Shown: one piece after another, positions 10,478 through 19,382 of the stretch
How the letters are laid out: each line of letters opens with the position of its first letter
Position numbering within the stretch: position 1 is the stretch's first letter
Assembly (NCBI RefSeq): GCF_012044895.1
Contig: NZ_CP050695.1
Span: 650,501-714,500 of the forward strand
Source of the DNA: Aquisalimonas sp. 2447
Lineage (GTDB): Bacteria > Pseudomonadota > Gammaproteobacteria > Nitrococcales > Aquisalimonadaceae
DNA length: 64,000 nt
Reading direction: 5' to 3'
Translations under genes and position numbers: made by a program
The notes under the pieces: generated by a model
The model's database searches: none
Seen by the model: the letters and a program-made list of their open reading frames with translations, nothing else
Told to the model about the DNA's origin: nothing

Positions 10478-10548
10478 GGAAACGCTGAACAATTCCCGCG
10501 TGCCTGTTGCATTCCCCTGAGGCGGGCGCTACCATGCGCAGCGTCAAT

Positions 10549-10625
<77 letters not shown>

Positions 10626-10634
10626 AGCACTATC

Positions 10635-10660
10635 AAAAGGCGGCCCAAGGGCCGCCTTTT
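10635..10660 (+). terminator. Intrinsic terminator after tRNA-fMet
   Basis: A perfect 12-base-pair stem (AAAAGGCGGCCC) with a two-base loop ends in TTTT. It lies ten bases after the tRNA CCA end. It should stop transcription of the tRNA and any nuo read-through, and its A-rich left arm could also serve the convergent minus-strand gene. Confidence 0.88.
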
Positions 10661-10705
10661 GTCGTTTCAGGCTCCGGTGCGCCTGCGCGCCCGTCCGAGT
10701 ATCGT

Positions 10706-11899
10706 TCAGTCCTCACGCACCCTGGCGCCGTCGTCCACCCGCTGGCCGGGGTGAGTGATCACGCGAGCGCCAGCCTGCAGGCCGTCGCGGATCTCTGTCA
10801 TCAGACCGCTACGCCTGCCCGGCTGGATGGCGGTCCGGTGGGCACGGCCATCTTCGGCGACGTACACGAACCACTGATCATCCCTGCGGAACAGTGCGCT
10901 GGTCGGTGCCTGCAGCACGTCATCGTCCTGCCAGAGAATGAAGCGCGCCTCCACCCGGTAATCGTCACCCAACGCCTGCCATTGCTCGCGGGGTGAGGTG
11001 ATGGCGACCCTCACGGGGACGCGCTGTTCGTCCACGCCCAGGGCGGATACCTTCAGGAACCCGCTGGGTTCCACCCGCAGGACTTCCCCCTCCAGGGCGC
11101 CGTCGCCCCCCCAGCGCTCCAGCACCACCGGCATGCCCGGGCGGATGCGCACGGCGTCCATGGACAGCAGATCCACCTGCACTTCCAGGGTGGACAGGTC
11201 GCCGATATCCACCACCGGCTCGCCAGCGCTGACTGGCCCCTCACTGTGCCGGTGCCTGCGGGTCACCACCCCGTTCACCGGCGCGCGCACCTCCATGCGT
11301 GGCTGGTCGCCCGGAGCCCGCGTTCCGTCCGCCACCTCCAGGACGGCGCGGGCTGCGTCCAGCTCGAAGCGCGCCACCTCCGCAGCGTGCCTTGCGGCGC
11401 GTTCGGCGACGCGGCTGGATTCCCGCTGTGCACGCGTGCGCTCCATGACCTCCGCGGAGACCAGCTCGCGGTCGTACATCTGCTGGTAGCGCTGGTCCTC
11501 GGATCGGGCGAGTTGGTGTTGTATCTCCCGCGCTTCCAGCTCGGCTTCCGCGGCCTCATGTCGCGCCCGGGCGGCAGCCACGGATTCGCGCGCCTGGGTG
11601 CGCGCCCGGGCGTCCAGCGCTGGCACCGGCGGAGGCTCCAGGGTGAACACTACCTGGTCCGCCTCAATCGCATCACCCGGTTCCGTTGTGACGCGCTGAA
11701 GATAGCCGGTGACTGGCGCCGACACGGTGTGGGGGGCAGGCAATTGCGTGCGCCCTTCGTCCTCAACGGTTTCGGCGAAATGACCCCGTTCCACCGTTGC
11801 AACGCTGACTGGCACCGGGGACGGCCACAATGCCAGGCCCAGCAACACGGCCATGGCGACTGCGATGAGAACGAGAATGATCTTCTTGCGTGTTGTCAT
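10706..11899 (-). CDS. HlyD/MacA-type periplasmic adaptor
   Basis: The 397-residue protein has an N-terminal membrane anchor (about residues 5-25) followed by a split lipoyl/barrel-sandwich domain (VSAPVTGYLQRV and MEVRAPVNGVV). A long alpha-helical hairpin rich in Ala, Glu and Arg lies between the halves (about residues 85-195), followed by a beta-barrel domain. This is the architecture of membrane fusion proteins that link an inner-membrane transporter to outer-membrane export. It lies six bases downstream of the permease gene, so it is the last gene of a three-gene ABC operon. The substrate is not evident. Confidence 0.85.
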   Translation of the reverse strand: MTTRKKIILVLIAVAMAVLLGLALWPSPVPVSVATVERGHFAETVEDEGRTQLPAPHTVSAPVTGYLQRVTTEPGDAIEADQVVFTLEPPPVPALDARARTQARESVAAARARHEAAEAELEAREIQHQLARSEDQRYQQMYDRELVSAEVMERTRAQRESSRVAERAARHAAEVARFELDAARAVLEVADGTRAPGDQPRMEVRAPVNGVVTRRHRHSEGPVSAGEPVVDIGDLSTLEVQVDLLSMDAVRIRPGMPVVLERWGGDGALEGEVLRVEPSGFLKVSALGVDEQRVPVRVAITSPREQWQALGDDYRVEARFILWQDDDVLQAPTSALFRRDDQWFVYVAEDGRAHRTAIQPGRRSGLMTEIRDGLQAGARVITHPGQRVDDGARVRED

Positions 11900-11905
11900 G
11901 GACTA

Positions 11906-14269
11906 CTACTCAACCGTCTTCAGTGCGGAAACCATATCCAGTTGCCGGAGTCGGCGCAGGATCAGCAGGACAGAAAGGGCTGTTGCTGCCAGAACTCCGC
12001 CGGCGGCGAAGGCGTAGGTCTGCGTGGTGATCACGAAGGGCACCCGGAACAGCTCAGTGCTCATGGCCTCGCTCAGCGCCAGCGCGAACCCGATGCCCAG
12101 GACCCAGCCCAGCGGGATTGCCAGCAGTGTCAGCGCTGCGATCTCGCCCAAAAGGATCCAGCCCACCTCGCCACGGGTGTAGCCCAACACCCGCAGGGTG
12201 GCGAGTTCCCGTGCACGCTCGGCGAAGGCGATCCGGGCGTTGTTGTACGCCACGGCAAAGGTGATCGAGCCCGCCAGTACAAGCAGAACACCCATCATCA
12301 CCAGTACCGTGTCATCGATGTAATCGCGGATGGCAGCCTCGGCCTCGCCGATCATCCCGATGCTGGCGATCCGGGGCGCGTCCCAAAGGGCATCATAGAG
12401 TGCCGCGTGCTGGCTCTCGTCGGTCAGCAACCAGACGCCGGATATGGCGGGACCTTCGCGCATCAGGCGGTTCAGGGCCTGACGTTCCATGTATGCGCTC
12501 ACGCCCACCGGCTCGTTCACGGTGGCGGCGAGTGCCACCTCCAGCGTGCGCCGGTGGCCTTCCATGATCTCCACCTGCACCGTCCCGCCGGGCCGCACGC
12601 CCAGATAGTTCGCCAGGTAATCGGTAAGCACCAGGCCCTCGGGTGGCAGGCGCTGCGGTGTACCGCGAGCGTCGATGAGCCGGCGCAGCTGTGGCTCCGC
12701 ATCCATGCCGAGAATGGTGGTCCGGCAGTCCCTGTCACCGCTAACCAGGCGCACCGGCACATTGCGGAATCCCTCCACGTGCTGCACCCCCGGCTTGTGC
12801 CGGAGACTGGCTACCGCGTGGGCCGAGGTCGGCTCGCTGAAGTAGAGGTTGATGTCCATGGTGTGCATCAGCCGGCACTGGGTATCGAGCATGGCGTCCA
12901 CCGCGCCGAACTGGTAGCTGCCAACCAGCAGCAATGCGCCGGAGAGGCCGATGCCCAGCACCGAGAGGCCGGATTTCATGCGGTGGCGGGCGAGATTGCG
13001 CACAATGATGCGGGTGGGTTGATCCAGGAGTTGCCCCAGCCGCGAGCGCTCCAGCCAGCCCTGGTGGAACGTCTCCGGCGCCGGGGGGCGCATGGCCTCG
13101 GCCGGTGGCAGGCTCACCGCCCCGCGCACGGCCCGGTAGGTGCCCAGGGCCGCGGCGCCGGTGGCAACAGCCACCGCCAGCAGCACCACCTGGGGCTGGA
13201 GCCGGAAGCTGATGGCCGGAAAGCGGAAATACTCCATGTACACCGCGGCCAGGGCGTCCGCCGCCCAGGCGCCGAGTCCGACCCCGACGGCCAGGCCGAT
13301 CAGCACGATCAACCCTGTCAGTAACCCGTAGTGCACCGCCATGTCGCCGTTGCCGTAGCCGAAGGCCTTGAGCACGGCGACCTGCTGGCGCTGGGTACGC
13401 ACGATCCGCCCCATGAGCACATTCAGCAGGAACGCGGCTACGCCGAGAAACAGGGTGGGCAGGAAGACAGCCATGACACGCAACTGGTCCAGTTCCATGG
13501 ACAGGAACTGGTGTGAGGCCTGGTCGTCCCGGTCATGGGCGCCGATGCCGCCGTAACGGGCCAACAGGTCGTCCACGGCATCGATCACGGGCGACGCATC
13601 TGCCCCCGCCTGCAGGGAGAGCACCGCGTTGTTGAACGCGCCGTCCATGCCGAAGGCGTTGGCCAGCGCGCGCCGGTTCATCCACAGGATGCCGAAGCGC
13701 TCGTAGTCCGGCAGCAGATCCGCCGGCCCGATCTGATAGACGAACTCCGGCGACAAGGCCACGCCGCTGACGGTCATGGTCTCCAGACGGCCGCGGATGA
13801 TGGCGGTGAGGGTGTCGCCCGGGCGCAGGCCATGTGCCTCCGAGAAGGGTTCGCTGATCACCACCTGGTCTGTGTGCCCCGACTCCGGCAGGTTGCCCTC
13901 GCGCAGGTGCAGCCGGTTCAGATCGGGCTGGCGGCCATCGGGAACGGACAGTAACTGGCCGCGGACCGGGTCCGGGTATCCGGGCACCTCGATGCGTACC
14001 GGTGCGCTGACACGGGTGTCCACATGATCCACGCCCGGAATCTCGCGCAATCGCTCGGCCAGGCCCTCCGGCGCCCGCTTGAGGTCGACGAATACGTCGG
14101 CAAAGCGGTAGTCCCGGTAGAAGCGGTCCTGGGTGAGGCTGATGGCGTCCAGGGTGGTCACTGCAATGATCAGCGTCATCACCCCTGCGGCCACCACCAC
14201 GGCGATCGCCGCCACCTGGCCCTTGAGTTCCACCAGGTCGCGCAGGAGCTTGCGGTGGATGGTACGCAT
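11906..14269 (-). CDS. ABC transporter permease, MacB/FtsX-like
   Basis: The 787-residue protein has an N-terminal helix (about 15-37), a large periplasmic domain, then a cluster of three membrane segments near residues 265-370. A further helix at about 430-450, a second periplasmic domain and three C-terminal helices follow. This duplicated FtsX layout is typical of permeases that extrude lipids, lipoproteins or drugs by a mechanotransmission mechanism. It sits six bases after the ATPase gene and six before the adaptor gene. Substrate is unknown. Confidence 0.85.
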   Translation of the reverse strand: MRTIHRKLLRDLVELKGQVAAIAVVVAAGVMTLIIAVTTLDAISLTQDRFYRDYRFADVFVDLKRAPEGLAERLREIPGVDHVDTRVSAPVRIEVPGYPDPVRGQLLSVPDGRQPDLNRLHLREGNLPESGHTDQVVISEPFSEAHGLRPGDTLTAIIRGRLETMTVSGVALSPEFVYQIGPADLLPDYERFGILWMNRRALANAFGMDGAFNNAVLSLQAGADASPVIDAVDDLLARYGGIGAHDRDDQASHQFLSMELDQLRVMAVFLPTLFLGVAAFLLNVLMGRIVRTQRQQVAVLKAFGYGNGDMAVHYGLLTGLIVLIGLAVGVGLGAWAADALAAVYMEYFRFPAISFRLQPQVVLLAVAVATGAAALGTYRAVRGAVSLPPAEAMRPPAPETFHQGWLERSRLGQLLDQPTRIIVRNLARHRMKSGLSVLGIGLSGALLLVGSYQFGAVDAMLDTQCRLMHTMDINLYFSEPTSAHAVASLRHKPGVQHVEGFRNVPVRLVSGDRDCRTTILGMDAEPQLRRLIDARGTPQRLPPEGLVLTDYLANYLGVRPGGTVQVEIMEGHRRTLEVALAATVNEPVGVSAYMERQALNRLMREGPAISGVWLLTDESQHAALYDALWDAPRIASIGMIGEAEAAIRDYIDDTVLVMMGVLLVLAGSITFAVAYNNARIAFAERARELATLRVLGYTRGEVGWILLGEIAALTLLAIPLGWVLGIGFALALSEAMSTELFRVPFVITTQTYAFAAGGVLAATALSVLLILRRLRQLDMVSALKTVE

Positions 14270-14275
14270 GCCCGC

Positions 14276-15031
14276 CTACCAGCTCAGTTCGGCCGGGGAT
14301 TTGCGTTGTGCGTTCACACGCACGTCGCTGACCCGCCCGTCACTCAGTCGCACCACCCGATCCGCCATTTCAGCGATGACCACATTGTGGGTGATCACCG
14401 CCGTGGTGGTCCGCAGTTCGCGGTTGACGTGGGCGATGGCTTCCAGCACCTGGACCCCGGTGCGCGAGTCCAGCGCTCCCGTGGGCTCGTCGCACAGCAG
14501 CACCGCCGGGCGCTTGGCGATGGCCCGGGCGATGGCCACCCGCTGCTGCTCGCCGCCGGAGAGCTGGGAGGGGAAATGATCCAGGCGCTCGCTGAGACCC
14601 ACGAGCGCCAGCGCCTCCTCGGGACGCATGGGGCTGCGGCTGATCTCCGTGACGATGGCCACGTTCTCCCGCGCCGTCAGGCTGGAGATGAGATTGTAGA
14701 ACTGGAAGACGAAGCCAACATGCTCGCGCCGATATGCCGTGAGCACCCGGTCTCCGCCGGCGACCAGATCCTGATCGCCGTAGCGCACCTCACCGTCAGT
14801 GGCACTGTCCAGGCCGCCGAGGATGTTCAGCAGGGTGGACTTCCCCGAGCCCGATGCGCCGAGCATCACCGTGAGTTCACCGGCGTACAGGTCCAGGTCC
14901 ACGCCGCGCAGGGCATGGATGACCATAGCGCCGTTGCGGTAGACCTTGGTCAGCCCCCGGGTGGCGAAGACGACCTGGGTGGAGAGGGCGTCGGAGTGGT
15001 CCATGGCGCGTCCGCTGCTGTCTTTTCCCAT
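14276..15031 (-). CDS. ABC transporter ATP-binding protein (LolD/MacB-type)
   Basis: The 251-residue ATPase has Walker [10 protein letters not shown], the signature [14 protein letters not shown] and Walker [13 protein letters not shown]. The last is characteristic of the LolD/MacB/FtsE class that pairs with FtsX-like permeases. An open TTG lies two codons upstream at 15037. The ATG at 15031 is taken here, and another ATG at 15004 is possible. It is the first gene of the minus-strand operon and would energise the permease encoded six bases downstream. Confidence 0.92.
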   Translation of the reverse strand: MGKDSSGRAMDHSDALSTQVVFATRGLTKVYRNGAMVIHALRGVDLDLYAGELTVMLGASGSGKSTLLNILGGLDSATDGEVRYGDQDLVAGGDRVLTAYRREHVGFVFQFYNLISSLTARENVAIVTEISRSPMRPEEALALVGLSERLDHFPSQLSGGEQQRVAIARAIAKRPAVLLCDEPTGALDSRTGVQVLEAIAHVNRELRTTTAVITHNVVIAEMADRVVRLSDGRVSDVRVNAQRKSPAELSW

Positions 15032-15145
15032 GCACAATAGCAGTGGCGTCAGTGCGCGGTGTTGATCAGTGTCAATGCCGTGAAACTTCCGGCGCAGTTG
15101 ACTTCCCGGGCAATGACGATGTTCTCCGGGGAGGTGCGGATGCGT

Positions 15146-15265
15146 TCAGGCGGCGGATCGCTCGTGTTCGTCGCCCACGATCGATCCTCGACCGTTGCCC
15201 TTGGCCGCATACATCCGCTGGTCCGCGAGATCGACCAGGTCCGGCCAGTCCGTGTCCAGATCGTC
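15146..15265 (-). pseudogene. C-terminal remnant of a GGDEF domain protein
   Basis: Read on the minus strand, the frame gives DDLDTDWPDLVDLADQRMYA followed by AKGNGRGSIVGDEHERSAA and a TGA. The stretch LADQRMYAAKGNGR is the typical last helix and strand of diguanylate cyclase GGDEF domains. An in-frame TAG directly precedes it, and the rest of the domain is absent because the chemoreceptor gene begins at 15323. About 39 codons remain, with no start codon fitting a functional gene. I read it as the debris of a deleted cyclase. Confidence 0.75.
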
Positions 15266-15322
15266 CTAAAGGGTTTGTTTCCGGTGCCGATAAGACAGGG
15301 TGACTGAGAAGCGGGTTCTGCC

Positions 15323-16822
15323 ATGACTGCACAGCATGATCTTTCCAGGTTGTACCGGTTCGGTGATCGCATCTCGGTGGCGATACTGTGGCTTGGCGTG
15401 CTGCTGGCCCTGGCGCTGGCACCGCTCCACGGCACCTGGATGGAGTGGTTCCTGGTGGCGTTGCCGGCGGCGCTGTTGCCCTCCGCGCTGGCTTTTCTGC
15501 TCCCGGGCCATCGGCTCACCCGCGTGGCGGTCGGTGTGGCGTACATGGTGTTCTCGGCGCTGATCATTCACCAGACGCGGGGCATGGCAGAGCTGCACTT
15601 CTCCATCTTCGCGTTGCTGGCTTTTCTGCTGGTCTACCGCGACTGGCTGCCCATCGTCGCAGCCGCAGGCGTGATCGCGATCCACCACCTGTCCTTCAAC
15701 CTGCTGCAGGCGGCGGATGTCGGCGTTTACGTGTTTCCCGAGCCGGGGTTGCACATGGTGTTGGTGCACGCCGCATTCGTCGTTTTCCAGACAGCCATCC
15801 TGGTGTTGCTGGCGGTGATCGGCCGCCGCGACTCCCTTGCGGGTGCGGAGCTGGACGCGGTGGCGCGTGGCCTGCGCGCGGACGAGGGGGATATTGACCT
15901 CCGCTACCGTTTCCCGGCGCCCACCAGTGCGGTGACCGAGGACATGCACGAATCCCTGAGTGCCATCCAGGAGTCCGTGTTATCCGTGCGCAGCACGCTG
16001 GATGATGTCGCCGGACTCGGCCAGACCATGGACGCCGACTCCCGGGTTGCCGTGGAGCAGGCCACGGCGCAGTCGGACGAAACGCGCACCCTGGCGACAT
16101 CGGTCACGGAAATGACTGCCTCCATCGAGGAAGTCGCCCGGAACGCCGGCACCACCGCGGAGACCACTCGCAGCTTCAGTCGGCGGCTGGAGGAGGCGCG
16201 CGACGGCGTGAGCAACGCCAGCAACTCCATCCAGCAGGTGCTCCAGCGGCTGCAGCAGGGCAGCGAGCGCATGACGGCGCTGGAGAAACAGGCCGAGGAG
16301 ATCGGCAGTGTCCTGGACGTGATCCGGAACATTACCGAGCAGACCAACCTGCTGGCGCTCAATGCCTCCATCGAGGCGGCAAGGGCCGGCGATCACGGGC
16401 GTGGTTTCGCCGTTGTCGCCGAGGAAGTCCGTAACCTGGCGGCGCGCACCAGTGAGTCCGCGGGACAGATCGAAGGCATGATTACCGGGCTGCGGCAGGA
16501 GACCGCCGCCAGTGTCAACGCCATGGAGGAGGGGGTCACGGAAACCGGGCGCGGTGCCGATCTGATCACCGGGGCCGACCACACCATGGGTGAACTCCTG
16601 GGCGAGGTGCACCACCTGGACGAGATCACCGCTGGAATCGCCTCCGCTGCGGAGGAGCAGAGTCAGGTTGCCGCGGACATCGATCGGCGTCTCAACCGCA
16701 TCAACGATCAGGCGGAACAGACCCGCGCCCGCACCAGCGACACGGCCGACAACGCCGTGCGCATGCACGCCCTGGTGGAGGACCTGCAGGGGCGCCTGCA
16801 GCGCTTCCTGGTGCGCGACTGA
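15323..16822 (+). CDS. Methyl-accepting chemotaxis protein with membrane-embedded sensor
   Basis: The 499-residue chemoreceptor has about six hydrophobic helices in residues 17-166 and almost no periplasmic domain. The cytoplasmic coiled coil then carries the kinase-control hairpin (NLLALNASIEAARAGDHGRG, then FAVVAEEVRNLA). Histidines are concentrated in or near the membrane helices (His83, 92, 121, 122, 144, 149). The same sensor type (HFSIFALLAFLLVYRDW) is recalled from other proteobacterial receptors without an assigned ligand. No HAMP domain is obvious. It is monocistronic and likely works with a chemotaxis kinase encoded elsewhere. Confidence 0.88.
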   Translation: MTAQHDLSRLYRFGDRISVAILWLGVLLALALAPLHGTWMEWFLVALPAALLPSALAFLLPGHRLTRVAVGVAYMVFSALIIHQTRGMAELHFSIFALLAFLLVYRDWLPIVAAAGVIAIHHLSFNLLQAADVGVYVFPEPGLHMVLVHAAFVVFQTAILVLLAVIGRRDSLAGAELDAVARGLRADEGDIDLRYRFPAPTSAVTEDMHESLSAIQESVLSVRSTLDDVAGLGQTMDADSRVAVEQATAQSDETRTLATSVTEMTASIEEVARNAGTTAETTRSFSRRLEEARDGVSNASNSIQQVLQRLQQGSERMTALEKQAEEIGSVLDVIRNITEQTNLLALNASIEAARAGDHGRGFAVVAEEVRNLAARTSESAGQIEGMITGLRQETAASVNAMEEGVTETGRGADLITGADHTMGELLGEVHHLDEITAGIASAAEEQSQVAADIDRRLNRINDQAEQTRARTSDTADNAVRMHALVEDLQGRLQRFLVRD

Positions 16823-16892
16823 TCCATGCCCGGCGGCGCCCGCCCCGAGGCGGATGTTACGATGCAGCAAAACCGCTGCACAGGAGCATCCC

Positions 16893-18302
16893 ATGGCCGC
16901 CCGCGATACGGAGCTCACCACTGACCAGAAAGCCCTGGCCATCAACCTGGACAAGTTCAAGTTCGGCTCCATCGTGGAAATCGGCGCCGGCCAGGAAGTG
17001 GCGCGGCGGTTTTTCTCGGTGGGCGCGGCCGCCGGGACGGTGGCCAAGACCATGTCCGCCTACGACATGGCCGTCAGCGACGACATCTACGGCCCGGTGG
17101 ACCGCTACGTCAGCCGCGCCCGGCTGATGCAGATGCTGGACAAGGAGTTCAGCCAGGTGGTCAACCGGCTCACCGACGTCCGGCCCCGCAATTCCACGTT
17201 CTTCGCTTATGCGGCCACGGTGACCGCCCGCAGCTTCAAGCAGCAGAACGAGTGCCACGGCTGGGTGGGGATCCGCGCGCAGTTCCACCCCGGTGCTGCT
17301 CCCAGCGACATCGTGCTGCACGTGCGCATGCTGGACCAGGACAACGCCCAGCAGGCCGACGCCCTGGGCATTCTGGGCGTGAACCTGATTCACGCGGCTT
17401 TCTACTACCACAACCGCCCGGAGGACATCATCGACAGTCTTCGGGACGAACTCGGCACCGACCGCATCGAGGTGGACGTGGTCCACTTCTCCGGGCCGTA
17501 CTTCGAGGAGGTGGACAACCGCCGCATGAACGTGCAGCTCATCCGCAGCTGGCTCACGCGGGCGGTGATCTTCAATCCCGACGGCAATGTGGTGGTGCCG
17601 GGGGAGCTGTTCTTCCGCAAGCCGGTGCTGGTGATCCGCGGCCTGTTCAAGCCGGTGACCAAGGTCAACGCGGACATGATGCTGGCGGGGCAGCAGCAGT
17701 TCGACAAGCTCGCCGCCGTGGACCACGACGACACCGTGTCCCTGGCGGAGGTCACCATGAGTTCGCCGACGGCCGCGGACGAAACCGATGACGCCGACTT
17801 GCTGGAGCGCGCGGATCTGCTCGCCGCCCTGGGCTACACGGTGATGATCTCCGATTACGTACGCTTCTTCCGCCTGCGCGCCTACCTGCGCCGCTACACC
17901 CAGAAACCCATCGGCATCGTGCTCAGCGTGCGCGATTTCGGCACCCTGTTCGACGAGAAGTACTACGAAGGCGTCGAGGGCGGCATCCTGGAGGCCTTCG
18001 GCAAGCTGTTCCCGGACAACACCCAGGTGTATGTGTATCCCTCGCGCCGGGACGGCGAGACCGAAACCACGACCCTGCACAACGTCCAGGTGCCGGGGCA
18101 CCTGCGGCATCTGCTCGCTCACCTGGTGGAGAACGGCAAGCTGCAGGCCGTCGAGCCCACTGACGAAAGCTGGCTGCACATCGATGCCGGCGAGGTGCTC
18201 CACGGCGTGCGCCAGGGGCGCGGGGCGTGGGAGGAGGCCGTGCCGGCACCGGTGGCCGAGACCATCATCCAGCGTCGCCTGCTGGGCTTCGACAGGGACT
18301 GA
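16893..18302 (+). CDS. Conserved protein of unknown function (469 residues)
   Basis: The start at 16893 has an AGGAG eight bases upstream. The protein lacks a signal peptide or membrane helices and so appears cytoplasmic. It has conserved-looking blocks near the N-terminus (EIGAGQEVARRFFSVG, SAYDMAVSDDIYGP) and in the middle (GILGVNLIHAAFYYH, FSGPYFEEVDNRRMNVQLI). Similar proteins are recalled from many proteobacteria and cyanobacteria under inconsistent names, none of which the sequence supports. It is flanked by unrelated genes, so context gives no function. Confidence 0.8.
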   Translation: MAARDTELTTDQKALAINLDKFKFGSIVEIGAGQEVARRFFSVGAAAGTVAKTMSAYDMAVSDDIYGPVDRYVSRARLMQMLDKEFSQVVNRLTDVRPRNSTFFAYAATVTARSFKQQNECHGWVGIRAQFHPGAAPSDIVLHVRMLDQDNAQQADALGILGVNLIHAAFYYHNRPEDIIDSLRDELGTDRIEVDVVHFSGPYFEEVDNRRMNVQLIRSWLTRAVIFNPDGNVVVPGELFFRKPVLVIRGLFKPVTKVNADMMLAGQQQFDKLAAVDHDDTVSLAEVTMSSPTAADETDDADLLERADLLAALGYTVMISDYVRFFRLRAYLRRYTQKPIGIVLSVRDFGTLFDEKYYEGVEGGILEAFGKLFPDNTQVYVYPSRRDGETETTTLHNVQVPGHLRHLLAHLVENGKLQAVEPTDESWLHIDAGEVLHGVRQGRGAWEEAVPAPVAETIIQRRLLGFDRD

Positions 18303-18409
18303 GAACCGCCCCTGGCGCTGATCGGAGACACGCTGCCTGATTGCCGTGGGCGGGGTATCATTCGCACCGCGACACTGTTGCTTCATGTTTCCGTATCGGA
18401 GGCCATGCC

Positions 18410-19201
18410 ATGACCACGCCGTTTTCCCTGCGCCCCGTTGCCGCGGGCGCCATCATGTCCACAGTTGCCCTGGCCGGTTTCACGGCCCCGGCCCATTCCC
18501 AGGAGCGCCCCCTGCTGGTGGAGCGCGCCACCGTGCTGCCCGCCGGCGAGGCGGCGGTGTTCGGGCATCTTGCTTATGAGATCGGGCGGGAGGCCCCTGG
18601 TGGCCTCGAATATGACAACGCGCGGCTCGGCCCGTTTGGAGCACGCTTCGGGCTTGGTGATCGCGTTGAGGTCGGCGGCTCTCTTACGGCCAACATCAAC
18701 GATGAGGATGACATCGGTGCACCGGACAATTCGGGGCTCGAGGGGCTGACCGTCTACGGCAAGATCGCGGCCAACGACTACATTGCCGTGACTACGGGCC
18801 TGACGGCTGCCGGCTCGAACGACGTCGGTCCATATCCCAATGATGGCCTCGACTTCTTCGTCAACCTGCCCATGCAGCGGCCACTGGGTGTTGGCCTCCT
18901 CTACGGCGAACTTGGCTATACGGTGCAGGACAGTGACGTCGGCGGCAGTTTCGTCAATTACGGAATCGGCTATTCCGTGCCCATGAACGAAGAACTTTCG
19001 CTGAACGCCGAGCTTGTAGGCGAGGAAGCCGGAGGCACAGTTGACGGATTTAATCCGCGCAACGGGAACAGCATGAGCCTGGTCCTCGGCGGCAATTTCC
19101 AGCCGCAACGCAACATGGACATTGCCCCTTACGTCTCCATGGGTCTCTACGATGCAGCGCCCAGCGTCGCCCTGGGGGCTTCTTTCGAGATGCGCATGTA
19201 A
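18410..19201 (+). CDS. Predicted outer-membrane beta-barrel protein
   Basis: The ATG at 18410 opens a clear signal peptide of about 30 residues (cleavage near AHS-QE), with TCGGAGG upstream. The open frame extends to 18341, but the extension would spoil the signal peptide. The mature part alternates polar and hydrophobic residues in short strands, has many glycines and ends in FEMRM. This fits a barrel of about ten strands, although the terminal residue is Met rather than Phe. Function is unknown. A terminator follows directly. Confidence 0.75.
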   Translation: MTTPFSLRPVAAGAIMSTVALAGFTAPAHSQERPLLVERATVLPAGEAAVFGHLAYEIGREAPGGLEYDNARLGPFGARFGLGDRVEVGGSLTANINDEDDIGAPDNSGLEGLTVYGKIAANDYIAVTTGLTAAGSNDVGPYPNDGLDFFVNLPMQRPLGVGLLYGELGYTVQDSDVGGSFVNYGIGYSVPMNEELSLNAELVGEEAGGTVDGFNPRNGNSMSLVLGGNFQPQRNMDIAPYVSMGLYDAAPSVALGASFEMRM

Positions 19202-19230
19202 CCCGGCCGGGCCACCTGGCCATGCTCGTG

Positions 19231-19266
19231 AACCCCGGCTGCCGCGCCCGCGGCTCCGGGGTTTTT
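19231..19266 (+). terminator. Intrinsic terminator after the barrel gene
   Basis: AACCCCGG pairs with CCGGGGTT around an inner GCCGCG/CGCGGC stem, followed by a run of five T residues. It lies 30 bases after the stop at 19201. Confidence 0.8.
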
Positions 19267-19382
19267 CGGTCAAGCCCTGTGGACATGGTGCCCCGCCAAG
19301 GCCACTATGCAGGCGAGGGTGGTCGTGACCCGAGCCGGATGTCCGGTCCGCGGGCACATCCGCCGCGACGACAAGGGCCATC

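Noticed and set aside
6983-10492. A very long open frame on the minus strand opposite nuoM and nuoN
   Set aside because: It is the antisense shadow of high-GC genes, is rich in Gln/His/Gly without domains, and overlaps well-supported nuo genes.
11246-13324. Long plus-strand frame opposite the ABC permease
   Set aside because: It has shadow composition, and the minus-strand permease has clear membrane segments and fits its operon.
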